A stretch of DNA of 64,000 nt from Terrihabitans soli (GCF_014191545.1 NZ_AP023361.1:2756501-2820500), one strand, 5' to 3'; numbered from the stretch's first letter, positions 50,387-59,376 are shown. Translations and numbers: made by a program. Notes: generated from the letters alone by a model not told the origin.

Positions 50387-51328
50387 ATGCCGCTGAATAT
50401 TGCCGTACAGATGGACCCGATCGACCGGATCAATATTGCCGGCGACTCGACCTTCGCCCTCCTCCTCGAAGCGCAAAAGCGCGGGCACAAGCTTTTCTAT
50501 TACACACCGGACAAACTGGCGCTTGTCGGCGCATTGCCCTTTGCGAGCACGCAGAGCCTTAAAGTTCAGGACGTCAAAGGCGATCATTTCACGCTCGGCG
50601 AGGCCAAGCGCTCGGCGCTCTCGGATTTCGACGTCATCCTGCTGCGCCAGGACCCGCCTTTCGATCTCGCTTACATCACGACGACGCATATGCTGGAGCG
50701 CGTCCACCCGAAGACCTTCGTCGTCAACAATCCGGCGTCCGTGCGCAACGCGCCGGAAAAGATTCTCGTCACCGAATTTCCAGAATTGATGCCGGCGACG
50801 CTCATCACCCGCGATCCGGTGGAGATCGCTCTCTTCCGCAAGGAGCATGGCGATATCGTGATGAAGCCGTTGTATGGGCATGGCGGCGCGGCCGTCTTCC
50901 GCGTCCGGCCGGAGGATCAGAATTACGGCTCGCTGATCGATATTTTCTCGAACACCTGGCGCGAGCCCTGGGTGATCCAGAAATTCCTTCCCGAGGTCGC
51001 CAAGGGCGATAAGCGCATTATCCTCGTCGACGGCGAATTTGCCGGGGCTGTGAACCGCGTGCCGGCGGCGGACGATCTCCGCTCCAATATGGTGCGCGGC
51101 GGACAGGCCGAGAAAACCGACCTCACCGCCCGCGAAGCCGAGATCATCGAGACTATCGGCCCCAAACTGCGCGAGCTCGGCCTTCTCTTCGTCGGAATCG
51201 ATGTGATCGGCGGCTATCTGACCGAAATCAACGTCACATCCCCGACCGGCATCCGCGCCATCGCCAAGACCGGCGGGCCGGATGTTGCGGCCAAAATCTG
51301 GGACGCGATCGAAAAAAAGCGCAAATAG
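50387..51328 (+). CDS. gshB: Glutathione synthetase
   Basis: A 313-residue ATP-grasp enzyme with [19 protein letters not shown] at the start, [14 protein letters not shown] and [13 protein letters not shown]. It joins gamma-glutamylcysteine and glycine. rsmI-yraN-gshB-comM is a common gene order; here comM is no longer adjacent and is broken. Confidence 0.96.
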   Translation: MPLNIAVQMDPIDRINIAGDSTFALLLEAQKRGHKLFYYTPDKLALVGALPFASTQSLKVQDVKGDHFTLGEAKRSALSDFDVILLRQDPPFDLAYITTTHMLERVHPKTFVVNNPASVRNAPEKILVTEFPELMPATLITRDPVEIALFRKEHGDIVMKPLYGHGGAAVFRVRPEDQNYGSLIDIFSNTWREPWVIQKFLPEVAKGDKRIILVDGEFAGAVNRVPAADDLRSNMVRGGQAEKTDLTAREAEIIETIGPKLRELGLLFVGIDVIGGYLTEINVTSPTGIRAIAKTGGPDVAAKIWDAIEKKRK

Positions 51329-51379
51329 CGCCGCTTTTCCCTCTTTTCCTACAACCGGGCCACCTGCTATGGAGGTTGC

Positions 51380-51766
51380 ATGACGCGCCTTCTACTCCCG
51401 GTCCTCGCCCTTTTGACCCTTTCCGGATGCAAGACCTCTGAGCAGGTCGCCATGCAGGCCGGCGCCGCTCACGACGCGCAATGTCAGAGCTTCGGCTACG
51501 CGCCGGGCACTGACGGCTACGCCCAGTGCCGGATGCAGCTCTACCAGACCTCCGCGGCCGTCGCGTCAAACGACTATGCGGCACGGCAGGCGGCCTGGAC
51601 GGCCGCATCGCAGGCCCAGGCGGCCGAGAGTGCACGCCGGCGTCAGGAACAGCAGCAGTTACTCCAGAACGCGAATACCTCGACCTGGAAGCCGTATCAG
51701 CCTCCGCAGACCATCACCTGCGACTCGCGCGGTTACATGAACGGCGTCCGCACGGAGTGCCGGTAA
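51380..51766 (+). CDS. Small lipoprotein of unknown function
   Basis: A 128-residue protein with a signal peptide and lipobox LSGC at residues 14-17. The mature part has four Cys (CQSFG, QCRMQ, TCDSR, ECR), an Ala/Gln-rich helix in the middle and a Gln run. Similar small lipoproteins are common in Hyphomicrobiales; no function is known. ATG 51380 is preceded by GGAGG. Confidence 0.8.
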   Translation: MTRLLLPVLALLTLSGCKTSEQVAMQAGAAHDAQCQSFGYAPGTDGYAQCRMQLYQTSAAVASNDYAARQAAWTAASQAQAAESARRRQEQQQLLQNANTSTWKPYQPPQTITCDSRGYMNGVRTECR

Positions 51767-51777
51767 GCCTGGGCTGA

Positions 51778-52518
51778 TTACTCGATCAGCGGGCTGCCGT
51801 CGGCGCCCGAGCCGAAGTCGAGCCCATCGCCGACCTGATCGATCGGCATCGGTTTCAGCGCGATCTTCTTCTTCGCTGTTTTGCTGCGGTCGTTCTCGAT
51901 CGAGCCTTTCTTGATTTCGAGCACACCGGTCGAAAAATTGGCGCTGGTGTCGACCGTCGCGCCGCTATTCCGCTGGACGGTGTTGCGTTCCCAGCCGATC
52001 AATTCGAAACGTCCGTTCTGCCAGCGGAAGGTGAGCCTGGCATTGCCCGCCTCCCAGCTGCCGGCGCTCGAAAAACTATTCAGAACCACCGAGAACGCGC
52101 CGCGCGCGACTTCAATTCCGCCATCCGCCGCAAACGCATCGTCGAGCACGGGATCGATATGGCGCGGGATCAAAACCGAATTCTGCAGCACGAGGCGATA
52201 GCCGGTGCCTTCACGGAAACCGACGCCGAGAATGCGCGGATTGGTGTCGAGCTCGGGTGCGCCGAGGCCTTCATTTTTCAGCACATTGGCCGGATTTTTT
52301 TCGTGCAGAACGAAAACGACATCCTCATCGCCGTCCTTGTCGAGATCGCCCACCGTTTGGGATTCCATCGTCCAGCCTTTGGGCGCGAAGACATCGGAAT
52401 CGAGCGCGAAATCCGCAAGCTGCGGAATGTTCGCCGGCGGGATCGCAAGCTCCTGCGCCGCAGCGGCGGATGCGCAGAAGGCTGTAAGCGCGAAAGCAAA
52501 AAGAGACCGGGCTGTCAT
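51778..52518 (-). CDS. Secreted protein with an FG-GAP/VCBS-like repeat
   Basis: A 246-residue protein with a cleavable signal peptide (to AAAAQ). One Asp-rich loop, VGDLDKDGDEDVVFVL, resembles the calcium-binding FG-GAP/VCBS repeat. The rest is beta-rich, and the Lys-rich C-terminus shows no motif. It is convergent with the small lipoprotein gene. Function unknown; probably a periplasmic or surface protein. Confidence 0.75.
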   Translation of the reverse strand: MTARSLFAFALTAFCASAAAAQELAIPPANIPQLADFALDSDVFAPKGWTMESQTVGDLDKDGDEDVVFVLHEKNPANVLKNEGLGAPELDTNPRILGVGFREGTGYRLVLQNSVLIPRHIDPVLDDAFAADGGIEVARGAFSVVLNSFSSAGSWEAGNARLTFRWQNGRFELIGWERNTVQRNSGATVDTSANFSTGVLEIKKGSIENDRSKTAKKKIALKPMPIDQVGDGLDFGSGADGSPLIE

Positions 52519-52561
52519 GGCGGCGGCATCCTACAGGCGGCCCGGTTTCTGTCCACAACAC

Positions 52562-54244
52562 TCACGCCGCGGAGGAATGATGAGCCTCGTGCAGCGGCGC
52601 GCCGGTCTGAGCATCGCCGCCATAGATGCGCACGGCGTTGCGGCCCGCGGCCTTGGCACTGTAGAGGGCAAGATCGGCCTGCATCATCAGGCTCGTCGGC
52701 CCTTCGACCTGCGCCGTATAGAGCGCAATGCCGAAGCTTGCCGTGATGTCGAGATCGACGCCGCCGATGCGGTAGGGCGCGGCGACGGCCTGAACGAGTT
52801 TTTCCGCAACGTTGCTTGCAGCGATCGGCGACTTTACAAGAGTCTGCAAGATCGCAAACTCATCGCCGCCGAAACGCGCCACGAAATCGATCTCGCGGAC
52901 GCGCGCGCGCAAGCGATCGGCAACTTCCTTCAACAGCGCATCGCCCATCGGATGGCCGTGCGTGTCGTTGACGGTCTTGAAGCCGTCGAGATCCATGAAG
53001 TGCAGCGCAAAGCCATGGCCGGTGCGGTCGGCCGTCGCAAAGGCTTCAGTCAGGCGTTCGACGAAGTGGCGGCGGTTGGCGAGCCCGGTCAAAGGATCGG
53101 TCAGCGCCTGTTCGGAGATGGCGGCGTTCGCGGCCTCCAGCATCCGCATATAGCGCGTCGACGACCAAACCAGGAGGGCGACGATGGATGTAATGACGAG
53201 ACCGGAGGCGAGAACGATCCAGGCGCGGTTGTGACGGGCAAGACTGGATGTGCCGTTCGGCACCGCGACCGCTTCCCAATGGCGGTCGGCGACCTGAAGA
53301 TCGCCGACCCATTTCGGCTTCTCGGTCATAACATAGGCGCGCGGGACGCGATGATCGGAGGCCTTGCCGTTCGTCCGCACATAGGCGGGCAGATGTGTCG
53401 CCTGGGCATCCATTTCGAACAGAAAGAAATTCACGGGCGCCTTCACACCGCTCAGCACGGCATCGGCGATAAGGTGAAACTGAAACGTCGCGCGCACAAA
53501 GCCGACGATGTTCTGGCGGCGCTGCTCGAGCGTTTCATGCGGCAGGCCGCGCTTGTAGACCGGCAGAACGACATAAAAGCCGTACTGGTTTCCATCGCCT
53601 GTCTGCAGGCGGAAATTGCCCGTCGCGGCCAGCCGGTCATTGTCGCGCGCCGCATCGAGCGGGCGCTGGCGCAGACCGCCGTCCTGAAGATCGATCCCAT
53701 AGGACGCCGCGTTATGCGGCTGCGTCGAATAGTAGACAGGGTAGTAATCGGCGCGAATGGGTGACGCGCCGGCCTTATCGCCCTTCTGGTCGATCACTGA
53801 AATGCGGAAGCTTTCGATGCCGTCATCGCGTGCGGCGCGCTCAAACGCCTCGCGCTCGGCATCCGTCACGCGCGGCGTCCAGGACATGCTGTACAGCCCG
53901 GGAAGATCTCTCATCAGTTCGCGGGCATAGGTTTCGAATTCCTCGCGCGTGACGCCCTGCTCTTCGGTGGCGTTGAAGAAAGCGCGCAGCCCTGCCAGCC
54001 GGGCGACGTAATCGTCGATGCCGTGCTGCAGGGTGCGGATATGATCCTGCGCGAGGGTCTGAAAGCTGCGTTCGGCGGCGCGGTCTTCCCAGCTCGAGAC
54101 GGCGAAGAACGCGATCACGGACAGAGCGACGCCGAGAATGGCGGCCGCAAGAGCCCCCTGCGCGGGCTGAACCCTCTCCGCAATCGAACTATGAAAACGC
54201 AAATCGGGCACGGCCTTGTCTTCCGTTCCCCCCGATCGCTCCAT
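52562..54244 (-). CDS. CHASE-GGDEF diguanylate cyclase
   Basis: A 560-residue sensor cyclase. A membrane helix near residue 38 is followed by a periplasmic CHASE domain (about residues 80-310), a second helix around 345 and a cytoplasmic GGDEF domain with intact FGGDEFA near residue 455. It should make cyclic di-GMP in response to an external small molecule. No allosteric RxxD site was verified. It is divergent from comM. Confidence 0.92.
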   Translation of the reverse strand: MERSGGTEDKAVPDLRFHSSIAERVQPAQGALAAAILGVALSVIAFFAVSSWEDRAAERSFQTLAQDHIRTLQHGIDDYVARLAGLRAFFNATEEQGVTREEFETYARELMRDLPGLYSMSWTPRVTDAEREAFERAARDDGIESFRISVIDQKGDKAGASPIRADYYPVYYSTQPHNAASYGIDLQDGGLRQRPLDAARDNDRLAATGNFRLQTGDGNQYGFYVVLPVYKRGLPHETLEQRRQNIVGFVRATFQFHLIADAVLSGVKAPVNFFLFEMDAQATHLPAYVRTNGKASDHRVPRAYVMTEKPKWVGDLQVADRHWEAVAVPNGTSSLARHNRAWIVLASGLVITSIVALLVWSSTRYMRMLEAANAAISEQALTDPLTGLANRRHFVERLTEAFATADRTGHGFALHFMDLDGFKTVNDTHGHPMGDALLKEVADRLRARVREIDFVARFGGDEFAILQTLVKSPIAASNVAEKLVQAVAAPYRIGGVDLDITASFGIALYTAQVEGPTSLMMQADLALYSAKAAGRNAVRIYGGDAQTGAPLHEAHHSSAA

Positions 54245-54380
54245 TAGAGGGTGCGGACTAGCATTTTATTAAACCGGACGTAGAATCTCTTATGTAAAAT
54301 GTTCTTGAAATGTTCTTGAAATTGACGGGGCGCCGGATAAGCTTCTCGCGGTTTTGGGGGATTTTGACCGGGGCTGGGGA

Positions 54381-55031
54381 ATGGTGGCCTTCGTATCGAC
54401 CGTCGCGTTCGAGGGCATCGAGGCAAAGCCCGTCGATGTGCAGGTCCAGCTCACCCCGGGGCTTGCCGCTTTCATCGTCGTCGGCCTGCCGGACAAGGCA
54501 GTCAACGAAGCCAAAGAGCGGGTGCGCGCCGCCCTTGTCGCCTCCGGCCTCGCGCTTCCGCCCAAACGCATCATCGTCAATCTCGCCCCGGCCGATCTGC
54601 CGAAAGAGGGCTCGCATTACGATCTTCCGATTGCGCTCGCTCTGATGTCGGCCATCGGCGCCGTGCCGCACGATGCGCTGGCGGGGCAAACGGTGCTCGG
54701 CGAACTGTCGCTCGACGGCTCGATCACCAAAGTCGCAGGCGTTCTTCCGGCGGCGATTGCCGCAAGCGCCATGGGCCACGGCCTCATCTGCCCGGCCGCC
54801 GACGGACCGGAAGCCGCCTGGGCCAGCGAAGACCTCGACATCGTCGCGCCCTCATCGCTCATCCAGCTCGTCAATCATCTGAAGGGCACGCAGACTTTGC
54901 GCCGCCCTGAGCCCGGCCTGCGCAAGGACGAGACGGGCCTGCCCGATCTTGCCGATGTCAAAGGCCAGGAGACGGCCAAGCGTGCTTTGGAAATCGCCGC
55001 GGCCGGCGGCCATAACCTTCTAGTACCGTGA
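54381..55031 (+). pseudogene. comM: comM (YifB/Mg-chelatase-like ATPase), 5' part truncated by island
   Basis: The 216 residues match the N-terminal domain of ComM, from VAFEGIEAKPVDVQVQ to ALEIAAAGGHNLL. Intact ComM goes on for about 290 more residues, starting with Walker A GPPGSGK, which is absent: after HNLL come two foreign codons and a stop. The junction is at about 55021. ComM is a hexameric helicase aiding natural transformation in some bacteria. The rest of the gene should lie beyond the island, outside the window. Confidence 0.9.
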
Positions 55032-55039
55032 TCAATTAA

Positions 55040-55678
55040 TCAGAACGGGAAGAGAATCTGATGCTCGCGAAATAGATCGGTTCGTTTCGCCGATTTGGCC
55101 GCATAGTCAATTGCGGCGAACTCGTCGTCGACAAAGCGTATGTGGAGATCGCCTTCCGGCTGAAGACGCTTCCAGTCGCTGTTCCATCTGCCGCTTTGCC
55201 AGTGACGTTCGAACTCATCTCGTAGGTTAGTGGGCTTAGTAGGGCATGGCTCTCGTCCCAGAACTAGCACGAAGTGCGCATTGGGAAAGACATCGCCAGG
55301 GAGCGTTCCAGAGCTAACTTCTACGGCCTTTTTCATGACCGGCTGGTCGAGAAACCCGAGGCCGCGGGGCTGAAGCGCTCTGTGCCGGTGATAGCTTCCT
55401 CCGAGAAGTTCGCTGAGAACTCGTTGGTACCAACGATGCACGGCTTTGATCTGCTCGTGCGCTGCGTCCGAAGCCGACATTTTAGCCGTGAGCCCGGCCG
55501 CCACGTCCGTTCTAGAGGGCCCTGAGCGGCCCGAGGGCCGCCGCCTGTCGGCGGAGTAACGGTCGAGATAACGGTCGAAGGTGACGGAGATGAAGTAGGC
55601 CTTGCCATCAGGATGCCGCTCGACCTCCTGACGTAACCAATCGGCGTATAAAGAAATATGGTCTGAGAATTTTGACAT
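55040..55678 (-). CDS. Unknown protein, possibly related to HUH replication proteins
   Basis: A 212-residue soluble protein at the left edge of the island, ending about 20 bp from the comM junction. Three spots echo the rolling-circle Rep layout: FISVTFDRYL (motif I-like), NAHFVLVLG near residue 140 (motif II-like, but the first His of HUH is Asn) and IDYAAKSAK near the end (motif III-like, with Tyr). If real, it may be a decayed or diverged Rep. I recognise no family with confidence. It is transcribed divergently from the DUF2235 operon. Confidence 0.55.
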   Translation of the reverse strand: MSKFSDHISLYADWLRQEVERHPDGKAYFISVTFDRYLDRYSADRRRPSGRSGPSRTDVAAGLTAKMSASDAAHEQIKAVHRWYQRVLSELLGGSYHRHRALQPRGLGFLDQPVMKKAVEVSSGTLPGDVFPNAHFVLVLGREPCPTKPTNLRDEFERHWQSGRWNSDWKRLQPEGDLHIRFVDDEFAAIDYAAKSAKRTDLFREHQILFPF

Positions 55679-55792
55679 CGAAGAAATCGCTTCAGTTCAG
55701 TCGTTAGAGGATAAAACTAGCCACCCGACTGAGAATCGATTTTTTTCGAAATCTCGGCCTTTTTCAGCTTCCTTCGAGCGTTTCGGAACTCC

Positions 55793-55840
55793 TAGTTCGC
55801 CGGGCCTGAAAAAAATGAAGCTGCTATCTGAGGCGAACTA
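55793..55840. promoter_or_regulatory. Inverted repeat upstream of the Thoeris-like operon
   Basis: Perfect 9-bp arms TAGTTCGCC and GGCGAACTA are 30 bp apart, in the 250-bp divergent gap ahead of the DUF2235 gene. The rest of this gap is AT-richer, with T-runs, and shows no gene. The arms could bind a dimeric or looping repressor, or the whole could fold in RNA. No regulator gene lies in the visible operon. Confidence 0.4.
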
Positions 55841-55928
55841 TCTATTTTTCAGCGAAGCCAGCCTCAGCTGCATCTGATTGCCATCTCGGGGAACCTCGCC
55901 TTAAAGTGGCGCGGCTTCGGGGGGAGCG

Positions 55929-57398
55929 ATGGGCAAGCTGATTCTGATTTATGCCGACGGCACGGGCCAGATTGGTGGTCTGCGACCAGACCAGCGGCTG
56001 TCTAATGTTTATAAACTCTATAGAGCGACCCGACCGGGCCCAGATTCGCCTATCCAGCCCAGTGAGCAGGTCGCGTTTTATGACGCCGGCCTTGGAGCTG
56101 GAGAAGTCAACGGCCTGACGTTTCGTCGAATACGAAACACCTTGTCGTCAGCCGTCGGAACCGGCATCGACCAGAACGTTGTTGATTGCTACGCAGCGAT
56201 CATTTCGAACTATCAGCCGGAGGACGCGATAGCTCTCATCGGGTTCAGCCGAGGCGCATACACCGTGCGTTCTTTGGCGAACGTGATGAATCTTTGCGGC
56301 GTACCGACAACAAATGGAGCAGGAGGGCCGGTCCCCAGATACGGACCGGCGCTTCGCAAGATCGCCAACGACGCGGTCCGCTATGTCTACAATCACGGTG
56401 CCGGTTCACGTCGAGACCAATACGAGGAAGAACGCGAAAAGAAGGCTGCTCGGTTCAGGACAAAGTATGGGTCTGCAGGTGCCGGCGCCGATGGTGAAGC
56501 TCAGGGAAACGTCCAACCCACGTTCATTGGCGTTTTCGACACGGTCGCTGCTCTCGGCTCGCGGTCGGCATCGCTTTTGGCCCTCATTGGGTTCGCAGCA
56601 GTTACAGCTCTGGCTTGGTGGGTAACAACATTCGCGTACTGGTGGCTATCCCTCGTGTTCTGGGCCGTTCCAGTCGCCGTCGCATACTGGGTGATTCAGT
56701 CGCTCGCTGGTCAGATTAAATTCTTCGTTCCCGACGAGTATCTACAGTATCGCTGGTGGGATCCCCGACGCGTTTTCGTCATCGCTCGCCACACGCATCT
56801 CGCGTGGTGGTCAGGCAAGCATTACGACCGCTATGTCGACAGAGAAGTTCCGTTCCTCAGGCATGCTCTAGCGATTGACGAGTCTCGGTCAAAGTTTCCT
56901 CGTGTTCCTTGGGGAAGACGTGTCGACGTCGAATGGAATAACGAGCGTGGTCATACCGGTTGGCTGAAGCAGGTATGGTTTGCGGGCAACCATTCCGACA
57001 TTGGAGGAAGTTACCTCGAAGAGGAATCCCGGCTATCGGATATCGCTCTCGCGTGGATGGTTGATGAGATCCGCAAGGCGATCCCGTCAGTGAGGATTCG
57101 GGACGAGCTGCTAGCTGTGTTCCCAGATCATCGCGCGCTCCAGCACGACGAGCGCCAGTACCTTCTGGACCTACAGCCGAGATGGCTTCGTTGGTTGACT
57201 CGCAGTCGCCTTACTTGGCGTAAGGAGCTAAGAAAAATCGAGGACTACATGACGCTTCACGAGAGCGTTCCGAACCGTCTTCGTGCCGGACCCGTCCCTC
57301 AGATGGATGCCGTTGCGGACTACCGGCCGCCGAACCTCAGTTCTCATCCTCAGGCTCGCGAATTCTTTGCGGCCGCCGACACGGGCGACAAGAAATGA
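55929..57398 (+). CDS. DUF2235 alpha/beta hydrolase with membrane helices, first gene of a Thoeris-like operon
   Basis: A 489-residue protein of the DUF2235 family (T6SS Tle1-lipase relatives). The catalytic triad is visible: nucleophile Ser107 in GFSRGAY, Asp204 in GVFDTVAALG and His355 in AGNHSDIGG. Residues 212-260 hold two membrane helices, absent from soluble Tle effectors, so it is probably membrane-bound with the active site near lipid. GGGGAG precedes ATG 55929. Its stop overlaps the SIR2-STALD gene (ATGA), so it is translated with it. A phospholipase or esterase effector role in defence is inferred. No T6SS genes are nearby. Confidence 0.85.
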   Translation: MGKLILIYADGTGQIGGLRPDQRLSNVYKLYRATRPGPDSPIQPSEQVAFYDAGLGAGEVNGLTFRRIRNTLSSAVGTGIDQNVVDCYAAIISNYQPEDAIALIGFSRGAYTVRSLANVMNLCGVPTTNGAGGPVPRYGPALRKIANDAVRYVYNHGAGSRRDQYEEEREKKAARFRTKYGSAGAGADGEAQGNVQPTFIGVFDTVAALGSRSASLLALIGFAAVTALAWWVTTFAYWWLSLVFWAVPVAVAYWVIQSLAGQIKFFVPDEYLQYRWWDPRRVFVIARHTHLAWWSGKHYDRYVDREVPFLRHALAIDESRSKFPRVPWGRRVDVEWNNERGHTGWLKQVWFAGNHSDIGGSYLEEESRLSDIALAWMVDEIRKAIPSVRIRDELLAVFPDHRALQHDERQYLLDLQPRWLRWLTRSRLTWRKELRKIEDYMTLHESVPNRLRAGPVPQMDAVADYRPPNLSSHPQAREFFAAADTGDKK

Positions 57399-58834
57399 AA
57401 CCGGCCGTTTCCGATTTCATTGAAGACTTCCTAGGCGAGCTTCTGGAAGGAAGCGCAGCGATCTTCGCCGGTGCAGGACTTTCAGTGCCAGCGGGCTTCG
57501 TAGACTGGCGCGAGCTGATCAGACCTCTAGCAAAAGAAGTCGGTTTAAATATCGATCTTGAGAGTGACCTAGTCGCTGTCGCTCAGTTCCATGTTAACTC
57601 AAACGGCGCGAACCGATCTCAGCTGCACAAGGCAGTTATCGAGGCGCTCTCAAGCGACGCCTTGCCTACAGAGAACCATCGGCTCCTCGCAAGGCTCCCG
57701 ATCTCTACGTGGTGGACGACCAATTACGACAAGTTGCTTGAGAATGCCCTGCGAGACGCTGGAAAAATAGTTGACGTTAAAAGCGCGCTGCCGCAACTCG
57801 CTACAACTCGTCCGAGGCGTGATGCCACGATATTCAAAATGCACGGAGACGTGGATCGGCCCGATCAAGCCGTGGCGACGCGCGATGATTTCGAGAAGTA
57901 CACAAGCGAACGCGGCGCATTCATAACTGCGCTTGCCGGTGATTTGGTCTCCAAGACTTTCCTGTTTCTCGGTTTCAGTTTTACCGACCCCAACCTCGAT
58001 CAAGTTCTTACGCGAGTTCGTCTCACCTTCACGACGAACCAGCGTCGTCACTACGCCGTTTTCAAGACCCGTGCTCAGCTGCCCGGCGAATCACAACGGG
58101 ACTTCGATCACTTCAGGCGGCGGCAGGAGCTGGTGATCGAAGACTTGCGACGGTTTAACGTGCGCGTGCTCCTCATCGACGAGTTTTCCGAGATTACGGA
58201 ATTTCTTACCGAGCTGGTCAATCGCTTTCAACGTCGGACCGTATTCATCTCGGCAAGCGTAGTGGATCCGACGCCATGGACATATGCGGGTCTACAAAGG
58301 TTTGCTCAGGAGCTTGGCCGCTCGCTCATTGCAAACGGCAGCAGAGTCGCCACTGGGCTAGGACTGGGAGTTGGAGATGCCATTTTTACCGGGGCTCTTC
58401 GCGAGATAATGCGGTCTAAGATGAAGATCGAAGACGGCTTGATCCTCAGACCTTTTCCTCAGTCCGCGGAAAAGGAGAAAGGTGTCTGGACGGACTATCG
58501 AAAAGAACTGATTTCTCACGCAGGAATCTCTCTGTTCCTCTTCGGGAACAAGATGGAGGGCTCAGAAATCGTCGATGCTTCCGGAATGCTCGAAGAGTTC
58601 GAGATCTCTGTTTCGCAGGGCGCTGTTGTCCTACCGATCGGAGGCACTGGATCGGTCGCTGCCAATCTCGCCTCGAGAGTGCTTAGCGACCCCAAGAAAT
58701 TTCCGGGACTTAATGACAGCGCCGTGGAAGCCCTCAAAGTTCTTGAAAAGAATCCTGATGATTTGGATGAACTGATTGAGCCCATCGTTAAACTCGTCGG
58801 CGAACTCCAAGGGGGAAACCAGAATGGCTCGTAA
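57395..58834 (+). CDS. thsA: ThsA-like SIR2-STALD NADase (Thoeris)
   Basis: A 479-residue protein, close to the 476 of Bacillus ThsA. Residues 1-280 form a SIR2-like NADase with GAGLSVPAG, Asn110 in TTNYD and His150 in KMHGD; these match Asn112 and His152 of Bacillus ThsA, needed for NAD cleavage. Residues from about 285 form a STALD/SLOG sensor domain (VFISASV, TGLGLGVGD, LILRPFPQ, VLPIGGTGSV) that binds a cyclic ADP-ribose signal. It would deplete NAD after infection. It overlaps the DUF2235 gene by 4 bp and the TIR gene by 11 bp. Confidence 0.9.
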   Translation: MKPAVSDFIEDFLGELLEGSAAIFAGAGLSVPAGFVDWRELIRPLAKEVGLNIDLESDLVAVAQFHVNSNGANRSQLHKAVIEALSSDALPTENHRLLARLPISTWWTTNYDKLLENALRDAGKIVDVKSALPQLATTRPRRDATIFKMHGDVDRPDQAVATRDDFEKYTSERGAFITALAGDLVSKTFLFLGFSFTDPNLDQVLTRVRLTFTTNQRRHYAVFKTRAQLPGESQRDFDHFRRRQELVIEDLRRFNVRVLLIDEFSEITEFLTELVNRFQRRTVFISASVVDPTPWTYAGLQRFAQELGRSLIANGSRVATGLGLGVGDAIFTGALREIMRSKMKIEDGLILRPFPQSAEKEKGVWTDYRKELISHAGISLFLFGNKMEGSEIVDASGMLEEFEISVSQGAVVLPIGGTGSVAANLASRVLSDPKKFPGLNDSAVEALKVLEKNPDDLDELIEPIVKLVGELQGGNQNGS

Positions 58835-59300
58835 GGTGTTTTTTAGCTTCCACTATGACCGCGACATACGCCGCATCCAGCAAGTGCGAAACTCTTGGGT
58901 TATCCGAGAACGTGGCGCGGCGCCGCCATTCTTTGACAAAGCCGAGTTCGAAGAAGCAAAGAAGCGACACGGCGGCATCAAGAATTGGATCGATGATCAG
59001 TTGAACGGCTGCTCGGTCACAGCGGTTCTCTTTGGCGCCGAGACGTACTCTCGAGAGTGGGTTCAATACGAACTCAAGAAAAGTCACGAGCGCCGAATGG
59101 GCATAATCGCAATCGACATACACAATGTTCGCGATCCACTGCTCGGCGCCGACGCGCCAGGGCCGAATCCTCTTGCCTACGTCCGGGACGGATTTACGCC
59201 GCTTACAAACTTCTACCGTACCTATGACTGGGTGCGAGATGACGGCTACAACAACATCGGCGGCTGGATAGAGATAGCGGCACAGCGCGCTGGGCGCTGA
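58824..59300 (+). CDS. thsB: ThsB-like TIR protein (DUF1863/MTH538 type, Thoeris)
   Basis: A 158-residue single-domain TIR protein starting MARKVFFSFHYDRD at 58824, with AAGGGGGAAA upstream. The start KVFFSFHY, VRNSWV, SVTAVLFGAETYSREWVQYEL and the PGPNPLAY end closely follow Bacillus ThsB. Glu83 in WVQYEL is the expected catalytic residue. On infection ThsB makes a variant cyclic ADP-ribose that activates ThsA. It overlaps thsA and is followed directly by a terminator. No C-terminal extension is present. Confidence 0.9.
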   Translation: MARKVFFSFHYDRDIRRIQQVRNSWVIRERGAAPPFFDKAEFEEAKKRHGGIKNWIDDQLNGCSVTAVLFGAETYSREWVQYELKKSHERRMGIIAIDIHNVRDPLLGADAPGPNPLAYVRDGFTPLTNFYRTYDWVRDDGYNNIGGWIEIAAQRAGR

Positions 59301-59312
59301 GCAGCGCTTTTT
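59287..59312 (+). terminator. Intrinsic terminator overlapping the end of thsB
   Basis: The GCGCTG/CAGCGC stem with a 9-base loop is followed by five T residues at 59308-59312. It overlaps the last codons of thsB and marks the 3' limit of the DUF2235-thsA-thsB operon. Confidence 0.7.
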
Positions 59313-59376
59313 CACAGGAAGAGCACATTACGGCTGGCAGGAAGACCGTCGATGGACGCTAATATTTTCCGAACCT

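Noticed and set aside
55000-55040. comM stop as a sequencing frameshift
   Set aside because: Sequence beyond the stop has no ComM in any frame, differs in composition and contains an oppositely oriented gene, so insertion explains it better.
55929-57398. DUF2235 gene as a T6SS effector
   Set aside because: No VgrG, PAAR, immunity or adaptor genes in the window; it overlaps thsA and has membrane helices.
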